Origin: Halosolutus halophilus
GTDB lineage: Archaea > Halobacteriota > Halobacteria > Halobacteriales > Natrialbaceae
Reading direction: 5' to 3'
NCBI RefSeq assembly: GCF_022869805.1
Contig: NZ_CP094974.1
Coordinates: 4,402,001-4,466,000, forward strand
DNA: 64,000 nt
The notes below the pieces were generated by a model. It worked only from the letters and a program-made list of their open reading frames with translations, did no database searches and was not told the origin of the DNA. The translations under genes were made by a program, and so were the position numbers. Positions within the stretch are counted from its first letter, which is position 1; every line of letters begins with the position of its first letter. Positions 53,913 to 62,845 of the stretch are shown in pieces.

Positions 53913-54620
53913 ATGGGACTGCTCGACGGACTCCGTGCCGTCCTCGGGTTGCGCGCCGAGGCCGACGCGAAACGGGACGCCGACCCCGACGACCTCTTCG
54001 GGATGAGTACCGCCTACCTCACGATGGAAGCCGATCTCGGCTACGAGTCGCTCGACGTCGGGGCGCTGTGTTTCTCCGGCGTCGATTCGAGTAGCTTCCG
54101 TGACGCCGTCGACGAGGTCGAGGCTATCCTCGAGGCCGGCCAGGAGGAGACCGGAACGGAGTTCTCGGTCTCCGCGGACGACCACGGCTACCACTGGGTC
54201 GTCCTCCGGGACGAGGATCCGGAGGATCTCGTCACGAGTCTGCACTTCGCCGCGGACACGTTCATCGAGCACGGCTACGGATCGCGCCTGCTCGCGGCCG
54301 TCTTCGCCTACGAGAAAGGCGATGCCGCGATGCGGCATCGAGACGGGGGTAGCGCGGAACGGAGTTCCGCGGACCGTTCGAGCGGACAACGTCCGCGAGA
54401 AGACGGCGAAGCCGCCGACGGGAACGGTCGCGTCTACTGGATCTACTCCTTCCGCCGCGGCCGGTTCTACCCCTTCGCGCCCCGCTCCGGCCGCGAGCGC
54501 GACTCGAGCGCGGAGTTCAAACTCGAGGCGGCGCTGGACGGCGAACTCGAGATCGAACGCGAGAAGGAGTACTGGTACCCGCTGTGGCCGAGTCAGGGCG
54601 GCCGCCACCCCTGGGAGTGA
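53913..54620 (+). CDS. pspAB: PspA-associated protein PspAB
   Basis: 235-aa soluble protein of the PspAB family, linked in archaea and actinobacteria to PspA-type membrane stress and HtpX. It begins MGLLDGLRAVLGLRAEADAK, with AYLTMEADLGYESLDVGALC and GYHWVVLRDEDPEDLVTSLH. The C-terminus RVYWIYSFRRGRFYPFAPRS and EYWYPLWPSQG is conserved. Residues about 137-165 (RHRDGGSAERSSADRSSGQR) are low complexity and come from three in-frame hairpins (54321-54396). The htpX gene lies upstream on the same strand. Confidence 0.88.
   Translation: MGLLDGLRAVLGLRAEADAKRDADPDDLFGMSTAYLTMEADLGYESLDVGALCFSGVDSSSFRDAVDEVEAILEAGQEETGTEFSVSADDHGYHWVVLRDEDPEDLVTSLHFAADTFIEHGYGSRLLAAVFAYEKGDAAMRHRDGGSAERSSADRSSGQRPREDGEAADGNGRVYWIYSFRRGRFYPFAPRSGRERDSSAEFKLEAALDGELEIEREKEYWYPLWPSQGGRHPWE
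54321..54396. repeat. Three in-frame hairpin elements inside pspAB
   Basis: Perfect hairpins with 3-nt loops: GATGCCGC/GCGGCATC (54321-54339), CGCGGAAC/GTTCCGCG (54353-54371) and GCGGAC/GTCCGC (54382-54396). The middle one matches the hemD copy base for base on the plus strand, CGCGGAACGGAGTTCCGCG, in an unrelated gene 39 kb away. All keep the pspAB frame. Confidence 0.75.
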
Positions 54621-54711
54621 GCGCGGCGATCGGCACGCCAGTCCGCTTCCGTCACATTCGCGACCGTCCGTCGACCGACCGGCCTCCGATCGACCGATCC
54701 CAAACTGTGTT

Positions 54712-54835
54712 GGAGACACTGGTATGTCCGTCTCCCCGTTACGGAGGAGTACGGCAGGACGGCCCCACGCCACATCATCCCCCCACACCCATCACACAAC
54801 TGCGCCATACACCAGTTGTCCCGTCCTGCCTGTAC
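54712..54835. ncRNA. Candidate structured RNA between pspAB and the PQQ-type gene
   Basis: Nested helices are visible. GGAGAC/GTCTCC (54712-54735) is followed by the small hairpin CCG-TTA-CGG. Then GTACGGCAGGACGG (54749-54762) pairs with CCGTCCTGCCTGTAC (54821-54835), 14 bp with one bulged T. Inside that helix ACAACTG (54796-54802) pairs with CAGTTGT (54813-54819) around a 10-nt loop. The single-stranded part is C/A-rich on the plus strand. A minus-strand frame (MAQLCDGCGGMMWRGAVLPY) overlaps it but has poor codon bias. Strand and family are unknown; no known RNA family is recognised. Confidence 0.45.
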
Positions 54836-55016
54836 CCCCTACCCGTTCCGTGGACTCACGACCCACCAGCGGCGAGTCCGTCGGCCGGTTCGGACCCGAC
54901 TGACCTCGCCGTTCGGAGATCCGCGCGTCGCGTCCGCGTCTCCTCCGCGCGATTCTTCGCGAACGGGGATCGACTTTCAGTGGCTACTATAGGGTCGCGT
55001 TCGGTACGCCTCACCA

Positions 55017-56102
55017 GTGACAGAGTGGAACCAGTTTAAGGGTGATCGCGCGAACGCGGGCGTCCGACGCGACCTCGAGGGACCGTACCGGGTCGAGGAG
55101 GCCTGGACCGCCGACCTCTCCGGCCCGGTCCGATCGTCGCCGGTTCTCGATCGCGATACGGTCTACGTCGGCACGAGTTACGGCAACCTGTTCGCGTTCG
55201 ACCGGGAGACGGGCCGCCGGCGCTGGGTGTTCGAGACCGCGTCTGCGATCGACGCGACGCCGATCGTTACCGACGACGTTGTCTACTGTGGGACGGCCGA
55301 CGGCACGATTCACGCGCTCGATCCCGGCACCGGCGACGAGGTCTGGGAGACCGCGCTCGCCGGCGACCTCACGACCTCGCCGTCGCTGTCCGACGGCCGA
55401 CTCTTCGCTGGTCACGCCGACGCGCCGGGGCTATCGGCGATCGACGCCGACACGGGTGACGTGCTCTGGAGCCACGAGACGGAGGGGTCGGTGGTCGGCT
55501 GTCCGGCGATCGACGACGATCGGGTCTACGTCGGGACGAGCGAGGCGACGGTGTACGGCCTCGCGGTCGACACCGGCGAGGTCGAGTGGGACGTGCCGGC
55601 CGACGGTGCGATCACCGACGGCCCGACCCTCGCCGACGGGAGAGCGTACGTCGGCGACGACGACGGCACGCTACTCGCGCTGGACGTCGAGACCGGCCAG
55701 TCGTGGTTCACCTACGAGATCCGGGACGCGTTCACCTCGTCGGCGACGGTACTGCCCGAGGTCGAGACCACCTTCGTCGGCGCGGCCGACGGCTACCTCC
55801 ACGTCACCGACACCACCTTCGGCCGGCGCAAGGTCCGGGGCTGGCTGTTCTCGAAGCAGGGAGTCGCCCTCGACGGCGACGTTCGCTCGAGTCCGGTCGT
55901 CGCCGGCGACGTCTGTCTCGTCGGCGATTCGTCGGGGTCGCTCTACGGCATCGACGTCACGGAATTCGACGTGCTCTGGCACTTCGGGGCCGACGGCGCG
56001 ATCACGAGCACGCCCGCGATCGCCGCGGAGCGCCTCTACGTCGGCAGCGACGACGAACGGCTCTACTGTCTCGAGTGGGACTCCGACGAGCCGATGCCCT
56101 GA
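55017..56102 (+). CDS. PQQ-binding-like beta-propeller protein
   Basis: 361-aa protein made of about seven to eight PQQ/BamB-type blades. Each repeat has the shape VYVGTSYGNLFAFDRETGRR, VYCGTADGTIHALDPGTGDE, VYVGTSEATVYGLAVDTGEV and so on, ending with LYVGSDDERLYCLEWDSDE. No signal peptide is visible: it starts at a GTG with MTEWNQFKGDRANAGVRRD, so it is likely cytoplasmic. It is a protein-binding scaffold or a quinoprotein-like fold without the catalytic residues of dehydrogenases. CTATAGG about 30 bp upstream is a TATA candidate. Upstream 54621-55016 holds no gene apart from the candidate RNA. Confidence 0.85.
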   Translation: MTEWNQFKGDRANAGVRRDLEGPYRVEEAWTADLSGPVRSSPVLDRDTVYVGTSYGNLFAFDRETGRRRWVFETASAIDATPIVTDDVVYCGTADGTIHALDPGTGDEVWETALAGDLTTSPSLSDGRLFAGHADAPGLSAIDADTGDVLWSHETEGSVVGCPAIDDDRVYVGTSEATVYGLAVDTGEVEWDVPADGAITDGPTLADGRAYVGDDDGTLLALDVETGQSWFTYEIRDAFTSSATVLPEVETTFVGAADGYLHVTDTTFGRRKVRGWLFSKQGVALDGDVRSSPVVAGDVCLVGDSSGSLYGIDVTEFDVLWHFGADGAITSTPAIAAERLYVGSDDERLYCLEWDSDEPMP

Positions 56103-56257
56103 GACGCGATCGGCGATCGGGTCCGCTCGCCCACCGTTCGATCACCGAGCCGCGTCTCCGATCGTCTCCGGTCGATGCGTCCCGCTGCCTGCCCCCACTT
56201 TCACTTTCACTCCCCTGTTAACGAGGGTTTATGGGGGGTCCGGCACAACGCGTTGGT

Positions 56258-57289
56258 ATGGCAGACGCAGACCTCGAGACGCTCCCCGGCGTCGGACCGG
56301 CAACCGCAGACAAACTCCACGACGCAGGCTTCGACTCCTTCCAGAGCCTCGCCGTCGCCTCGCCCTCCGAACTGTCGAACACGGCCGACGTCGGCGAGTC
56401 CACCGCGGCGGACATCGTCAACGCCGCCCGCGACGCCGCCGACGTCGGCGGCTTCGAGACCGGCTCTACGGTACTGGAGCGACGAAACGAGATCGGGAAA
56501 CTGAGCTGGCACATCGACGAGGTCGACGACCTCCTCGGCGGCGGGATCGAGACCCAGTCGATCACCGAAGTCTACGGCGAGTTCGGCTCCGGCAAGTCCC
56601 AGGTCACCCACCAGATGGCCGTCAACGTCCAGCTTCCCAAGGAGGTCGGCGGCCTCCACGGCAGCGCGATGTTCATCGACAGCGAGGACACGTTCCGCCC
56701 CGAACGGATCGACGACATGGTCCGCGGGCTGCCGGACGAGGCCATCGAGGCCGCCCTCGAGGACCGCGAGATCGAGGGCTCGCCCGGCGACGAGGACGCA
56801 CTGGAGGCGCTCGTCGAGGACATGCTCGAGAAGATTCACGTGGCGAAGGCGTTCAACTCCAACCACCAGATGCTGCTCGCGGAGAAGGCCAAGGAACTCG
56901 CGGGCGAACACGAGGACGGCGAGTACCCGATTCGGCTGCTCTGTGTCGACTCGCTGACCGCCCACTTCCGCGCGGAGTACGTCGGCCGTGGCGAACTCGC
57001 CGATCGCCAGCAGAAACTCAACAAGCACCTCCACGACCTCGACAAGGTCGGCAACCTCTACAACACCGCCGTCATCGTCACGAACCAGGTCGCCTCGAAC
57101 CCCGACTCGTTCTTCGGCGACCCGACCCAGCCGATCGGTGGCAACATCCTGGGCCACAAGTCGACGTTCCGGATCTACCTCCGCAAGTCCAAGGGCGACA
57201 AGCGGATCGTCCGCCTCGTCGACGCCCCGAACCTCGCCGACGGCGAGGCCGTCATGCGCGTCCAGGACGAAGGCCTGAAGCCCGAGTAG
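56258..57289 (+). CDS. radA: DNA repair and recombination protein RadA
   Basis: 343-aa archaeal recombinase. The N-terminal helix-hairpin-helix domain has [20 protein letters not shown] (residues 6-25). The ATPase core has Walker [18 protein letters not shown] at about 102-118, Walker [18 protein letters not shown] and the L2-side motif [18 protein letters not shown]. It forms filaments on ssDNA and drives homologous pairing. ATG at 56258 follows TTTATG (56228-56233) by 25-30 bp; the start at 56231 is rejected. No intein is present. Confidence 0.97.
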   Translation: MADADLETLPGVGPATADKLHDAGFDSFQSLAVASPSELSNTADVGESTAADIVNAARDAADVGGFETGSTVLERRNEIGKLSWHIDEVDDLLGGGIETQSITEVYGEFGSGKSQVTHQMAVNVQLPKEVGGLHGSAMFIDSEDTFRPERIDDMVRGLPDEAIEAALEDREIEGSPGDEDALEALVEDMLEKIHVAKAFNSNHQMLLAEKAKELAGEHEDGEYPIRLLCVDSLTAHFRAEYVGRGELADRQQKLNKHLHDLDKVGNLYNTAVIVTNQVASNPDSFFGDPTQPIGGNILGHKSTFRIYLRKSKGDKRIVRLVDAPNLADGEAVMRVQDEGLKPE

Positions 57290-57313
57290 CGTCCGCAGAA
57301 TTCAGTTTCGCGG

Positions 57314-57592
57314 TCAGTCGCTCCGCGGCTCGATCGAAACGTCGATCGAGTCGGCGCACGTGACGGTAACGTCGTAGCCGCAGTAGCCGAACTCGACGCG
57401 TCCGCCGCGGCGCTGCCGTCGATCGTGGTCGGTCGGTGCGAACACCTCTTCGAGTGCCTCGGGATCGATCACGTCCCACAGCGGCGGCAACGCGAGGACG
57501 TCGACGCCCTTCGCGTCCGCGACCGCGGCGACGATCGCGTCGGTGATCGGCTCCCGCTGTCTGCTCCCTTTCGACGTGCCGGTGATAATCAT
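57314..57592 (-). CDS. HalOD1 output domain protein (92 aa)
   Basis: 92-aa single HalOD1 domain, the haloarchaeal output module seen in many signalling proteins. The ATG at 57592 gives MIITGTSKGSRQREPITDAI. The hallmark stretches are VDVLALPPLWDVIDPEALEE and VEFGYCGYDVTVTCADSIDV. It has no receiver or sensor domain. It is convergent with radA. Ligand or partner unknown. Confidence 0.85.
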   Translation of the reverse strand: MIITGTSKGSRQREPITDAIVAAVADAKGVDVLALPPLWDVIDPEALEEVFAPTDHDRRQRRGGRVEFGYCGYDVTVTCADSIDVSIEPRSD

Positions 57593-57668
57593 CGAACTCC
57601 GTATGCGACAGAGTGGCAAAAACTTATCTCCGAACGGCGGTGTGTCGTCGGGAACCGGGGACGTCCCA

Positions 57669-58088
57669 TCAGTCTTCGGTCGTCGTCTTCTCGACGTCGA
57701 GTTCGCCGCGGTAGATCTCCGCGCCGTCCTGTGCGACCTTCTCCGCGAGGACCGCGCACTTGACGCGCATCGGCGAGATGTCGACACCGAGCATCTCGAT
57801 GACGTCGTCCCGGTCCATCGCGAGCAGTTCGTCGATCGTCTTCCCGGCGAGGTTACCCGAGAGCATGCTCGCGGAGGCCTGGCTGATCGCACAGCCGTCG
57901 CCGGAGAAGGCCACCCGCTCGATCGTCTCCCCGTCCTCGTCGAGGCGGACGTCCATGCGAATCTCGTCGCCACACATCGGATTCTCGCCGATGTGAGTGA
58001 AGGTTGGATCCTCGAGTTCCCCGTAGTTCCGGGGATTCTTGTAGTGGTCGAGGATCTGCTGTCTGTACATATCGGATCCCAGTCCCAT
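57669..58088 (-). CDS. sufU: Fe-S cluster assembly scaffold SufU/IscU-like
   Basis: 139-aa scaffold that receives sulfur from the cysteine desulfurase. The three ligand cysteines are in IGENPMCGDEIRM, FSGDGCAISQASASML and MRVKCAVLAEKVA, with the aspartates of the SufU/NifU-N family. It begins MGLGSDMYRQQILDHYKNPR, the standard opening. The SufS-type gene is 2 kb away (60178-61422) on the same strand, separated by the HD and amidohydrolase genes. The Nfu protein at 10084 may accept its clusters. Confidence 0.93.
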   Translation of the reverse strand: MGLGSDMYRQQILDHYKNPRNYGELEDPTFTHIGENPMCGDEIRMDVRLDEDGETIERVAFSGDGCAISQASASMLSGNLAGKTIDELLAMDRDDVIEMLGVDISPMRVKCAVLAEKVAQDGAEIYRGELDVEKTTTED

Positions 58089-58172
58089 CGTTGGATACGG
58101 GTAGGCCAGTGAGTTGTAAAAGGGTTCCGGGGCCCCGTACGGCGACGGTATCGAAGTCGGTCCGATCGCCGA

Positions 58173-58805
58173 CTACCGCTCGCCCGCCGTCTCCGCGTCG
58201 AACTGGTCGACGAACTCGCGAACGAACGCCGCACGATCGGCCGCGATCTCGCGTCCGACGTCGGTGTACATCCGCGCCGGCAGGTCGAGGATCTTCTTGT
58301 GCAGGTGGTTGTACTGGCTCCGTCCGTCGGGGGACCCGTCGTCGGCGGGCGGGATCGACGGATCGTGAATCGGCAAGCCCAATTCACCGCCGTAGGCGAA
58401 CACGCGGGCGATCCCGACCGCGCCGAGGGCGTCGAGGTTGTCCGCGTCGGTGAGGAGTTTCGCCTCGATCGTCTCGGGTTCGACGGCGTTCGAGTACCGG
58501 TGGGCCCGGATGCAGTGTTGAACCGCGTCGATCGTCGCCTCGTCGGCACCCTCGTCTCGCAGAATTTCGCCCCCTTTCCGGGCACCCCAGACCGCGTGGT
58601 CGTCGATCTCGCCGCGATCCTCACGCGATCGACCGACGTCGTGGAGGGCGACGGCGAGGTACAGGACGGTCTCGTCGACCGGGGTCGGGTGCCGATCGAC
58701 GAGGGTCTCGGCGAGCGCGTCGACGCGCTGGACGTGGTGCCAGTCGTGGGCCGGCGGGGCAGCGTCGAAGTAGCGGCGGGCGCGATCGCGAACGGCGTCG
58801 AGCAT
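58173..58805 (-). CDS. HD-domain phosphohydrolase
   Basis: 210-aa HD hydrolase (YedJ-like class). It begins MLDAVRDRARRYFDAAPPAH, with HDWHHVQRVDALAETLV and the HD motif LAVALHDVGRSRED (residues about 50-62). Further metal ligands lie in CIRAHRYSNAVEPETIEAK and LLTDADNLDALGAVGIARV. A phosphodiesterase or nucleotidase activity is expected, but the substrate is unknown. The start at 58805 gives the right N-terminal helix; the longer frame to 59309 is antisense noise. It lies next to sufU on the same strand. Confidence 0.87.
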   Translation of the reverse strand: MLDAVRDRARRYFDAAPPAHDWHHVQRVDALAETLVDRHPTPVDETVLYLAVALHDVGRSREDRGEIDDHAVWGARKGGEILRDEGADEATIDAVQHCIRAHRYSNAVEPETIEAKLLTDADNLDALGAVGIARVFAYGGELGLPIHDPSIPPADDGSPDGRSQYNHLHKKILDLPARMYTDVGREIAADRAAFVREFVDQFDAETAGER

Positions 58806-58920
58806 GCGGCGTTCGTCGCACGGACACGGTAAAAAAGCCTCGTTCGCCGGCGGAAACCGAGGTCGATCGCGTTCGTCCGGTTCACCAATAGCTATACGGT
58901 CCCTCGACAACCGTGCTCGC

Positions 58921-60138
58921 ATGCGAGTTATCGACTCGGACCGGCTCGTTACCGGTCGGGACGAGCGACCGATCGAGGACGGACGCGTCGTGCTCGACGA
59001 CGACGGAACGATCGCGGCCGTCGGCACCCGGGAGGACGTCGACGCCCCGGACGACGCCGAGATCGAGGCGTACGCCGCGACCGTTCCGGGACTCGTCGAC
59101 GCGCACCTGCACCTCCAGGGAGTTCGCGAGATGGATCCGATGACGTGGATCACGGAATCGTCGGAACTGGGGACCGCGCGGGCGACGGCGGACCTCCGGT
59201 CGCTCCTCGAGGCGGGGTTCACGACGGTCCGGGACGTCGGGTCGACGACGGGCCTCGGGCTCCGCGGAGCCGTCGCAGAGGGGACGATTCCGGGGCCGCG
59301 GATCTTCACGAGCGGCCGGACGATCAGCCAGACCGCGGGCCACGGCGACGATCACTTCCTCCCCTACGAGTGGGTATCGGAGGGTGGTGGTGCGATATCG
59401 ACCCTGGCGGACGGCCCCGACGAGTGTCGCAAGGAAGCCCGCAAACGGATCCGAAACGGCGTCGACGTGCTCAAGATCATGACCACCGGGGGCGTGCTCA
59501 GCGAGAAGGACGCCCCGGACCAGAGCCAGTTCACCGACGCCGAGGTGCGGGCGCTCGTCGAGGAGGCCCACCGGGTCGGAATTCCGGTGGCATCCCACGC
59601 GCAGGGTGCCCCCGGAATCAAGACCGCCCTCCGAAACGGCGTCGACACGATCGAGCACGGCTTCTACCTCGACGAGGAGTGTCTCGACCTGTTCCACGAG
59701 ACGGACGCCGTCTTCGTCCCGACGCTCGCGATCATGCACCGACTCGTCGAAAACGGTGCGGACCACGGCGTTCCCGAGTACGGCCTCGAGAAGGCTCGAA
59801 AGGCCCGCGAGGCGCACTTCGAGTCCGTCGAACGCGCCTACGAGGCCGGGATCCCGATCGCGACCGGGACGGACTTCCTCGGCCCCGAACTCATTCCGCA
59901 CGGCGAGAACGCGCTCGAACTGGAACTGCTCGTCGAGGCGGTCGGCATGGACGAACACGAGGTGCTCCAGTCGGCGACCCGCGTCGCTTCCCGGACGATT
60001 CCCGCCGATGACGTCGGTACGCTCGAAGCGGGGAACCGGGCCGACCTCCTCGCGCTCGGGCGCGATCCGATCGCGGATATCACTGCGGTTCGTGACGTGG
60101 AGGCGGTCTACAAGGGGGGAGAACTCGTTTCCGTGTGA
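58921..60138 (+). CDS. Metal-dependent amidohydrolase (imidazolonepropionase/prolidase-like)
   Basis: 405-aa amidohydrolase-superfamily enzyme. The HxH pair is in VPGLVDAHLHLQGVREM (residues about 60-68), the lysine-type bridge in DVLKIMTTGGVLSEKDAP, further metal ligands in VASHAQGAPGIKTALRNGVD and TIEHGFYLDEE, and the last aspartate in GIPIATGTDFLGPEL. The C-terminal NRADLLALGRDPIADI segment is the usual composite-domain strand. It could hydrolyse dipeptides, imidazolones or lactams; the subclass is uncertain. ATG at 58921. Confidence 0.88.
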   Translation: MRVIDSDRLVTGRDERPIEDGRVVLDDDGTIAAVGTREDVDAPDDAEIEAYAATVPGLVDAHLHLQGVREMDPMTWITESSELGTARATADLRSLLEAGFTTVRDVGSTTGLGLRGAVAEGTIPGPRIFTSGRTISQTAGHGDDHFLPYEWVSEGGGAISTLADGPDECRKEARKRIRNGVDVLKIMTTGGVLSEKDAPDQSQFTDAEVRALVEEAHRVGIPVASHAQGAPGIKTALRNGVDTIEHGFYLDEECLDLFHETDAVFVPTLAIMHRLVENGADHGVPEYGLEKARKAREAHFESVERAYEAGIPIATGTDFLGPELIPHGENALELELLVEAVGMDEHEVLQSATRVASRTIPADDVGTLEAGNRADLLALGRDPIADITAVRDVEAVYKGGELVSV

Positions 60139-60177
60139 CTTTGCCGTCGGAAAATCGTTCGTGGTAGTCAGCGATCG

Positions 60178-61422
60178 TTACGCGAACAACTGTCGCGCAT
60201 CGTCCAGCGCCGCGATCAGCTTGTCGACCTCCTCGCGCGTGTTGTAGACGTAGAAGGATGCGCGAGCGGAGGCCGCGATGCCAAGCTTGTCGTGCAGCGG
60301 CTGGGTACAGTGATCGCCGGCCCGGATCGCGATCGTGTGGTCGTTCAGGATCGAGGTCAGGTCGTGGGCGTGGACGCCGTCGACGTTGAAGCTGACCAGC
60401 CCGCCCCGATCGGGGCCGCCCTCGGGGCCGTAGATCTCGACGTCGTCTTCGGCCGCGAGCTGATCGCAGGCGTAGGCCGCCAGTTTCTCCTCGTGGGCGC
60501 GGATGCGGTCCATCCCGACGTCTTCGAGCCAGTCGATCGCGGCGTGGAGGCCGACGGCTTCGGCGATCGGCGGCGTGCCGGGTTCGAACTTCCAGGGGAG
60601 GTCGCCCCAGGTGGAGTCCTCGAAGGTGACCTTGCGGATCATGCCGCCGCCGTAGAGGTAGGGATTCATCTCCTCGAGCAGGTGCTCCTTGCCGTAGAGG
60701 ACGCCGATCCCGGTGGGACCGGCCATCTTGTGCCCCGAGAAGGCGTAGAAGTCGGCGTCGATTTCCTCGACGTCGACCGGACGATTCGGGACGGCCTGCG
60801 CGCCGTCGATGAACGAGAACGCGCCGTGTTCGTGCGCGAGGTCGGTCAACTCCGAGACGGGGTTGACGGTACCGAGCGTGTTCGAGACGTGGACCGCCGA
60901 GACGATCGCGGTGTCGTCGGTGAGCAACTCGCGGGCGTGGTCCATGTCCAGTCGGCCGGTCTCGTCGATCCGGATGTACTTCACGTCGGCCCCGGTCCGC
61001 TTGCCGATCTGTTGCCACGTGACCAGCGAGGCGTGGTGTTCCATCTCCGTCAGGACGATTTCGTCGCCGGGACCGAGTTCGTCCAGCCCCCACGAGTAGG
61101 CGATCAGGTTCTCGCCCTCGGTCGTGTTCTTGGTGAAGATGATTTCCTCGCGGCCGTCGGCGTTGATGAACTCCGCGACGCGATCGTGGGCCTCCTCGTA
61201 GCGAATCGACGCCTCCTGGCTGAGGTGGTGGATCCCGCGGTGGACGTTCGCGTTGGACTGCCGGTAGTAGTCGCTCATCGCGTCGACGACCGGATCGGGC
61301 GTCTGGGTCGTCGCCGCGTTGTCGAGGTAGACGACCTGCTGGCCGTCGAACTCCCGCTCCAGAATGGGGAACTCCTCGCGGATGGCTCCGACGTCGAGCG
61401 GTTCGAGTTCCTGGTGACTCAT
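60178..61422 (-). CDS. sufS: Cysteine desulfurase, SufS type
   Basis: 414-aa PLP enzyme providing sulfur for Fe-S clusters. The PLP lysine is in YAFSGHKMAGPTGIGVLYGK (residues about 222-241) and the catalytic cysteine in IRAGDHCTQPLHDKLG (near residue 376). Other family segments are VYLDNAATTQTPDPVVDAM at about 30-48, IIFTKNTTEGENLIA and VSNTLGTVNPVSELTDLA. The short SufS-type loop at the active site distinguishes it from IscS. It pairs with the SufU-type scaffold at 57.7-58.1 kb. Confidence 0.94.
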   Translation of the reverse strand: MSHQELEPLDVGAIREEFPILEREFDGQQVVYLDNAATTQTPDPVVDAMSDYYRQSNANVHRGIHHLSQEASIRYEEAHDRVAEFINADGREEIIFTKNTTEGENLIAYSWGLDELGPGDEIVLTEMEHHASLVTWQQIGKRTGADVKYIRIDETGRLDMDHARELLTDDTAIVSAVHVSNTLGTVNPVSELTDLAHEHGAFSFIDGAQAVPNRPVDVEEIDADFYAFSGHKMAGPTGIGVLYGKEHLLEEMNPYLYGGGMIRKVTFEDSTWGDLPWKFEPGTPPIAEAVGLHAAIDWLEDVGMDRIRAHEEKLAAYACDQLAAEDDVEIYGPEGGPDRGGLVSFNVDGVHAHDLTSILNDHTIAIRAGDHCTQPLHDKLGIAASARASFYVYNTREEVDKLIAALDDARQLFA

Positions 61423-61629
61423 TACTAACTAGGAGGGGCGCCAGACAAAACACTCCTTCGGTCCGCGGCCCGTTCTGCCGGTCTCGCGGTCGACTGACGA
61501 ATCACGAACGCAGAAACCGGGTAGGGGTATCCGGCAGGTGCCGTCACACGCTGCCGTGCGTCCGTGTATCACACCCGTGTATATACGTGTGTCGTCGATC
61601 GGGGGTCCGCGAGAGCCCGCGGCGATCGG

Positions 61630-62478
61630 TTACTGTTGCACTTCGAGGACTCGCGCCCCGCAGTCGTCGCAGGTGATCGCGTACACTTCGTGGGAGCGAC
61701 AGCAGGATTCGACGGTTTCCGCGTCGATCGAGATCGGGCCTCCACAGGCCGGACACTGTTCGACGAACGCGCGAAGCCCGCTGGCTAGCTGGCTGCGCTG
61801 TTCGAGCGGGCGCGACTCCCAGTCGGGCAGGTGCTCGTCGAGCACCCGCGAACTCGCCAGGTCGGCCACCAGCGCGGCGTCGGACTCCCACTGGGCGGCC
61901 AGCCGACCGTCGACGCGGGCGACCGCGTTGCCGCTCGACTCGCTGACCGTCACCGTCTCCGGGTCGGTTTCGAGGAAGTCGGCGACCTGTGATTCGCGAT
62001 CGGCGTCGCGCATCTCGTCGATCTCCGCCCGCCACGCGGTCTGGAGGTCGTCGTCGAGACAGAGGTCCTCCTCGCCGTTCGCGGTCGTACAGGGGGTGAC
62101 CACGCCGTGTTCGAGGAAGAACGACTCGGGTTCGACCGGTTCGAACTGGTCGGACGCCCCGTCGGTTTCGTGCCCCGTCTCGCCGGTCTCGACGGCCGGA
62201 GCGCCCGGTTCGGGGGCCTTGTCGAATTTCGCGAGCAGCCAGTCGGGGAAGTACTGCTTGGTCACCGTCGGCGTTCCCGGTACCAGGTACCCCCGGAAGT
62301 AGATCGCTGCCAGCGAGACGAGGAGCACGACGGGGGCGATCGGCGGCGAGATCGCGGCGACGGCCGCCGCGAGCACGGCCGCGATCACGACGTTGACGAT
62401 CGTACACGGAGTGCAGCGGTTCTCACCCGTGTACTCCGGTTGTCGGAGGCGATCGAGAGCGAGCGAACTGTCTGCCAT
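61630..62478 (-). CDS. Membrane protein with C-terminal zinc ribbon
   Basis: 282-aa protein. Two or three helices near the N-terminus (IVNVVIAAVLAAAVAAISPP and IAPVVLLVSLAAIYFRGYLV) follow a CTPCT element. The rest is cytosolic: an acidic 100-residue middle, then helices, and a C-terminal zinc ribbon, EQCPACGGPISID and ITCDDCGARVLEV, with an extra SCCRSH between. No known enzyme motif is visible. It lies upstream of the sufS region on the same strand. Function unknown. Confidence 0.75.
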   Translation of the reverse strand: MADSSLALDRLRQPEYTGENRCTPCTIVNVVIAAVLAAAVAAISPPIAPVVLLVSLAAIYFRGYLVPGTPTVTKQYFPDWLLAKFDKAPEPGAPAVETGETGHETDGASDQFEPVEPESFFLEHGVVTPCTTANGEEDLCLDDDLQTAWRAEIDEMRDADRESQVADFLETDPETVTVSESSGNAVARVDGRLAAQWESDAALVADLASSRVLDEHLPDWESRPLEQRSQLASGLRAFVEQCPACGGPISIDAETVESCCRSHEVYAITCDDCGARVLEVQQ

Positions 62479-62542
62479 ACCGATTCAGTGCGCGGCGGTT
62501 TGCAAAAAGGTTGGTATCGATCGTCCACGCGATGTCAGGAGG

Positions 62543-62836
62543 CTAGTACATCCGAAGCAACTGGGCGTGTCGCGTCGCGCCTACCTCGAGGACGTTCGCC
62601 TCATCGACGAACCCTTCCTCGACGGCGAGTTCTACGGCGCGGGTGCCGACGATGTTGGCGACGGTGGCCCGTGCGAGGCTGTCGATCACGGCGCTTTCGT
62701 CGACCGCGTTACCGCCGTAGAACTCCTCGGTGACGGTCAGCGAGAGGTCGCCCTCCTCGAACGTCTCGCCGAGGACGTCCTCGTCACAGACCGCGACCAG
62801 CAGCCCCTCCTGTGTCTCGCGTTCGTTGACGATCAT
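62543..62836 (-). CDS. DUF424 family protein
   Basis: 97-aa protein of the archaeal DUF424 family. It has MIVNERETQEGLLVAVCDED, GETFEEGDLSLTVTEEFYGG and ATVANIVGTRAVELAVEEGF, the conserved pattern. ATG at 62836 is preferred over a GTG at 62845 which directly follows the TPR gene stop. It is co-transcribed with the TPR gene. Archaeal DUF424 proteins are widespread and their function is unknown; a tRNA or ribosome role has been suggested from gene neighbourhoods, which I cannot support here. Confidence 0.88.
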   Translation of the reverse strand: MIVNERETQEGLLVAVCDEDVLGETFEEGDLSLTVTEEFYGGNAVDESAVIDSLARATVANIVGTRAVELAVEEGFVDEANVLEVGATRHAQLLRMY

Positions 62837-62845
62837 GCCTGCCAC

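Noticed and set aside
54593-54808. Minus-strand frame with CDGCGG cysteines
   Set aside because: Poor third-position bias and overlap with the structured segment and the pspAB 3' end; the second half is arginine-rich noise.
58173-59309. N-terminal extension of the HD-domain gene to 59309
   Set aside because: Residues before the ATG at 58805 are serine/arginine-rich and antisense to the amidohydrolase gene; the HD family starts at MLDAVRDRA.
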